Source of the DNA: Acinetobacter bereziniae LMG 1003 = CIP 70.12 | GTDB lineage: Bacteria > Pseudomonadota > Gammaproteobacteria > Pseudomonadales > Moraxellaceae | Direction of reading: 5' to 3' | Length of the DNA: 64,000 nucleotides | NCBI RefSeq assembly: GCF_000368925.1 | Contig: NZ_KB849756.1 | Coordinates: forward strand, 2,692,416 to 2,756,415 | In this document: positions 62,529 to 64,000 of the stretch, piece after piece | Layout: each line of letters begins with the position of its first letter | How positions within the stretch are numbered: position 1 is the first letter of the stretch | Notes under the pieces: generated by a model | The model's input: only the letters and a program-made list of their open reading frames with translations | What the model was told of the DNA's origin: nothing | The model's database searches: none | Position numbers and translations under genes: made by a program

Positions 62529-62710
62529 AATATCGTTTCGCAGATAGGGAGTCTTTATATTTTACTCATTTATGATACTTTCAGATGCTTTATTCGCTGT
62601 GGAAATGTAAAAATTAATAGGAAAATTCAACATTTTATATACAGATTGCCTATTACGCAGCAGATTAAAAACATCCAGAATAAATCATTGAATGCTTAAA
62701 AATATCGACA

Positions 62711-63934
62711 ATGTCAAAAAAACAAAACACCGCAATTAAACAACCGCGTTATCGTAATGCTGAGTTAACCGAACGCCGTAATTTAAAAATGGCACGTTCA
62801 ATCCATGCTTATGTACGAGGCAATACTTCTAAATATTATGATTGGCTCAAACAAGCTGAAATTAGCTCCATTCCTCAAGGTCCTGCAATTTGGATTTGTG
62901 GCGATTGCCATACTGGGAACTTAGGTCCTGTTGCCAATGCTGAAGGGAAGATTGACATTGAAATTAGGGACTTGGATCAGACAGTGATTGGTAATCCAGC
63001 CAATGATTTGATTCGTTTAGGTTTATCTTTAGCAACAGCAGTACGCAGTTCAGACTTGCCGGGTGTGGTGACTGCACAAATGATTGAAGCGCTGTATGCT
63101 GGCTATATTTATGCGCTGGAACGTAGTGGTCGAACAAGTGATCAGTTACAGCGTCCTGCTTTAGTACACAGTGTGATGGAAAAAGCAGTGAAACGATCAT
63201 GGAAAAGCTTAGCAAAAGAACGTTTGGAAGATGTAAAACCACAAATTACCTTGGGTAAACGATTTTGGCCGTTATTAAAAAAAGAGCAGTTGGAAATACA
63301 CAATGTTTTTGCTCAACCAGATATAGAAGATTTGGTCAAAATGATTGGGCAGCGTGATGCATCAGCACAGCTCAAAGTGATTGATTCGGTGTACTGGGTG
63401 AAAGGTTGCAGTTCTTTAGGCTTATTGCGCTATATCGTTTTAATGGATTCATCCAATCATATTGTCAGAGATGGTAAAGGCTTGTGTTTAATGGATTTAA
63501 AAGAAGCCACCACAGCTTTAGCGCCTCGCTATTCAAATGCGCCGATGCCGAAAGACAATGCAATGCGAATTGTGGAAGGTGCACGACATTTATCCCCTTA
63601 TCTGGGTGAGCGAATGCGAGCAACCAAATTTTTAGAGCGATCGATCTTTATTCGTGAGTTATTACCGCAGGATTTAAAATTAGAAATCGAGGGCATGAAT
63701 CAAACTGGGGCGAGAGATTTGGCGTTTTATTTGGCTTTTGTGGTAGGACGGGCACATGTTCGGCAAATGGATGATTCAACTCGAAATAGTTGGCTCAAAG
63801 AGCTGCAACGAAATCAGTCTAAAACCATAGATGCTCCATTTTGGTTATGGCGCAGTATTGTGGAATTAATCAGTGTACATGAAGCGGGTTATTTGGATCA
63901 TTGCCGTCGTTATGCACTTGCTCATCAAAAATAA
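62711..63934 (+). CDS. DUF2252 family protein
   Basis: 407 aa, cytoplasmic. The DUF2252 features are clear: R-N-L-K-M-A-R-S-I-H-A-Y-V-R-G near 22-36, the kinase-like I-C-G-D-C-H-T-G-N-L-G (about 63-73) and I-R-D-L-D-Q-T (about 85-91), and the C-terminal G-R-A-H-V-R-Q. The family is related to the protein-kinase/aminoglycoside-phosphotransferase fold by its G-D-x-H-x-x-N motif, but no substrate is known. Divergent from the FUSC gene. Confidence 0.88.
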   Translation: MSKKQNTAIKQPRYRNAELTERRNLKMARSIHAYVRGNTSKYYDWLKQAEISSIPQGPAIWICGDCHTGNLGPVANAEGKIDIEIRDLDQTVIGNPANDLIRLGLSLATAVRSSDLPGVVTAQMIEALYAGYIYALERSGRTSDQLQRPALVHSVMEKAVKRSWKSLAKERLEDVKPQITLGKRFWPLLKKEQLEIHNVFAQPDIEDLVKMIGQRDASAQLKVIDSVYWVKGCSSLGLLRYIVLMDSSNHIVRDGKGLCLMDLKEATTALAPRYSNAPMPKDNAMRIVEGARHLSPYLGERMRATKFLERSIFIRELLPQDLKLEIEGMNQTGARDLAFYLAFVVGRAHVRQMDDSTRNSWLKELQRNQSKTIDAPFWLWRSIVELISVHEAGYLDHCRRYALAHQK

Positions 63935-63937
63935 AGT

Positions 63938-63971
63938 AATATGTGGATAACTGCATGGTTATCCACATATT
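63938..63971 (+). terminator. Inverted repeat after the DUF2252 gene
   Basis: A perfect 14-bp stem, AATATGTGGATAAC/GTTATCCACATATT, with a 6-nt loop, 3 bp past the stop codon. There is no T run, so termination is likely but not certain. The arms contain TTATCCACA, a DnaA-box-like 9-mer, probably by coincidence. Confidence 0.55.
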
Positions 63972-64000
63972 GTAAAGCTGAATTTTCATCTTCATAGGTC

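Noticed and set aside
63938..63971. DnaA-box-like TTATCCACA in an inverted repeat considered as an origin element
   Set aside because: Only two boxes as arms of a hairpin just after a stop codon; no AT-rich unwinding region, box cluster or dnaA/dnaN neighbour.

Overview
The window is a chromosomal stretch of an Acinetobacter-like gammaproteobacterium (Moraxellaceae). This is inferred from several features together: low GC; the order tpiA-secG-tRNA-Leu-tRNA-fMet-rimP-nusA-infB-rbfA; gmk-rpoZ-spoT-ridA; the fimT-pilV-pilW-pilX-pilY1-pilE competence/pilus cluster beside ispH and rpsP-rimM-trmD-rplS; a SpoT with an eroded synthetase domain; a CraA-type MFS pump; and lipases whose foldase gene precedes them. 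No database search was run.

Layout. 1-2330 (minus): pilC (cut by the window edge) and pilB, the type IV pilus platform and extension motor. 2615-9710 (plus): tpiA, secG, tRNA-Leu(GAG), three tandem initiator tRNAs, then the rimP-nusA-infB-rbfA translation/transcription operon. 9962-12308: LemA lipoprotein plus two TPM-domain proteins. 12532-17261: a pilin locus with pilA, a very AT-rich serine-hydrolase gene, a second pilin, a TfpZ-type accessory protein and a PglL/TfpO-type pilin glycosyltransferase. 17262-18058: a gene-free stretch carrying a dispersed structured repeat. 18059-23039 (minus): bfr and bfd (Fur-box controlled), ridA, spoT, rpoZ, gmk. 23174-32001 (plus): ispH and the minor pilin/PilY1 operon. 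32147-34341: rpsP-rimM-trmD-rplS. 34776-40488 (minus): four paralogous secreted lipases served by one lipase foldase, with two more copies of the repeat around them. 40624-64000: truB followed by mixed housekeeping and accessory genes (TSUP and EamA transporters, hemerythrin, Sel1 protein, phosphatase, PKD lipoprotein, serA with a divergent D-2-hydroxyacid dehydrogenase, ddl, nucleotidyltransferase, pirin, CraA-like efflux, FUSC protein, DUF2252 protein).

How the parts work together. PilB/PilC, the pilins and the FimT-PilE set supply a type IV pilus for twitching and DNA uptake; the TfpZ/PglL pair probably modifies the adjacent pilin. Bfd and Bfr store and release iron, although this Bfr lacks most ferroxidase ligands and would need a partner subunit. 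LifO should fold the four lipases in the periplasm before type II secretion. SerA and the divergent FAD dehydrogenase probably form one serine-synthesis unit that recycles D-2-hydroxyglutarate.

The most unusual items are: (1) a dispersed intergenic repeat present three times, with hairpins preserved by paired base changes; (2) the four-lipase/one-foldase array with a duplicated upstream element at a fixed distance; (3) the ferroxidase-deficient bacterioferritin; (4) the foreign-looking serine hydrolase inside the pilin locus; (5) three initiator tRNAs, two of them followed by a compensating hairpin. I did not find a CRISPR array, prophage, insertion sequence with a transposase, or rRNA.
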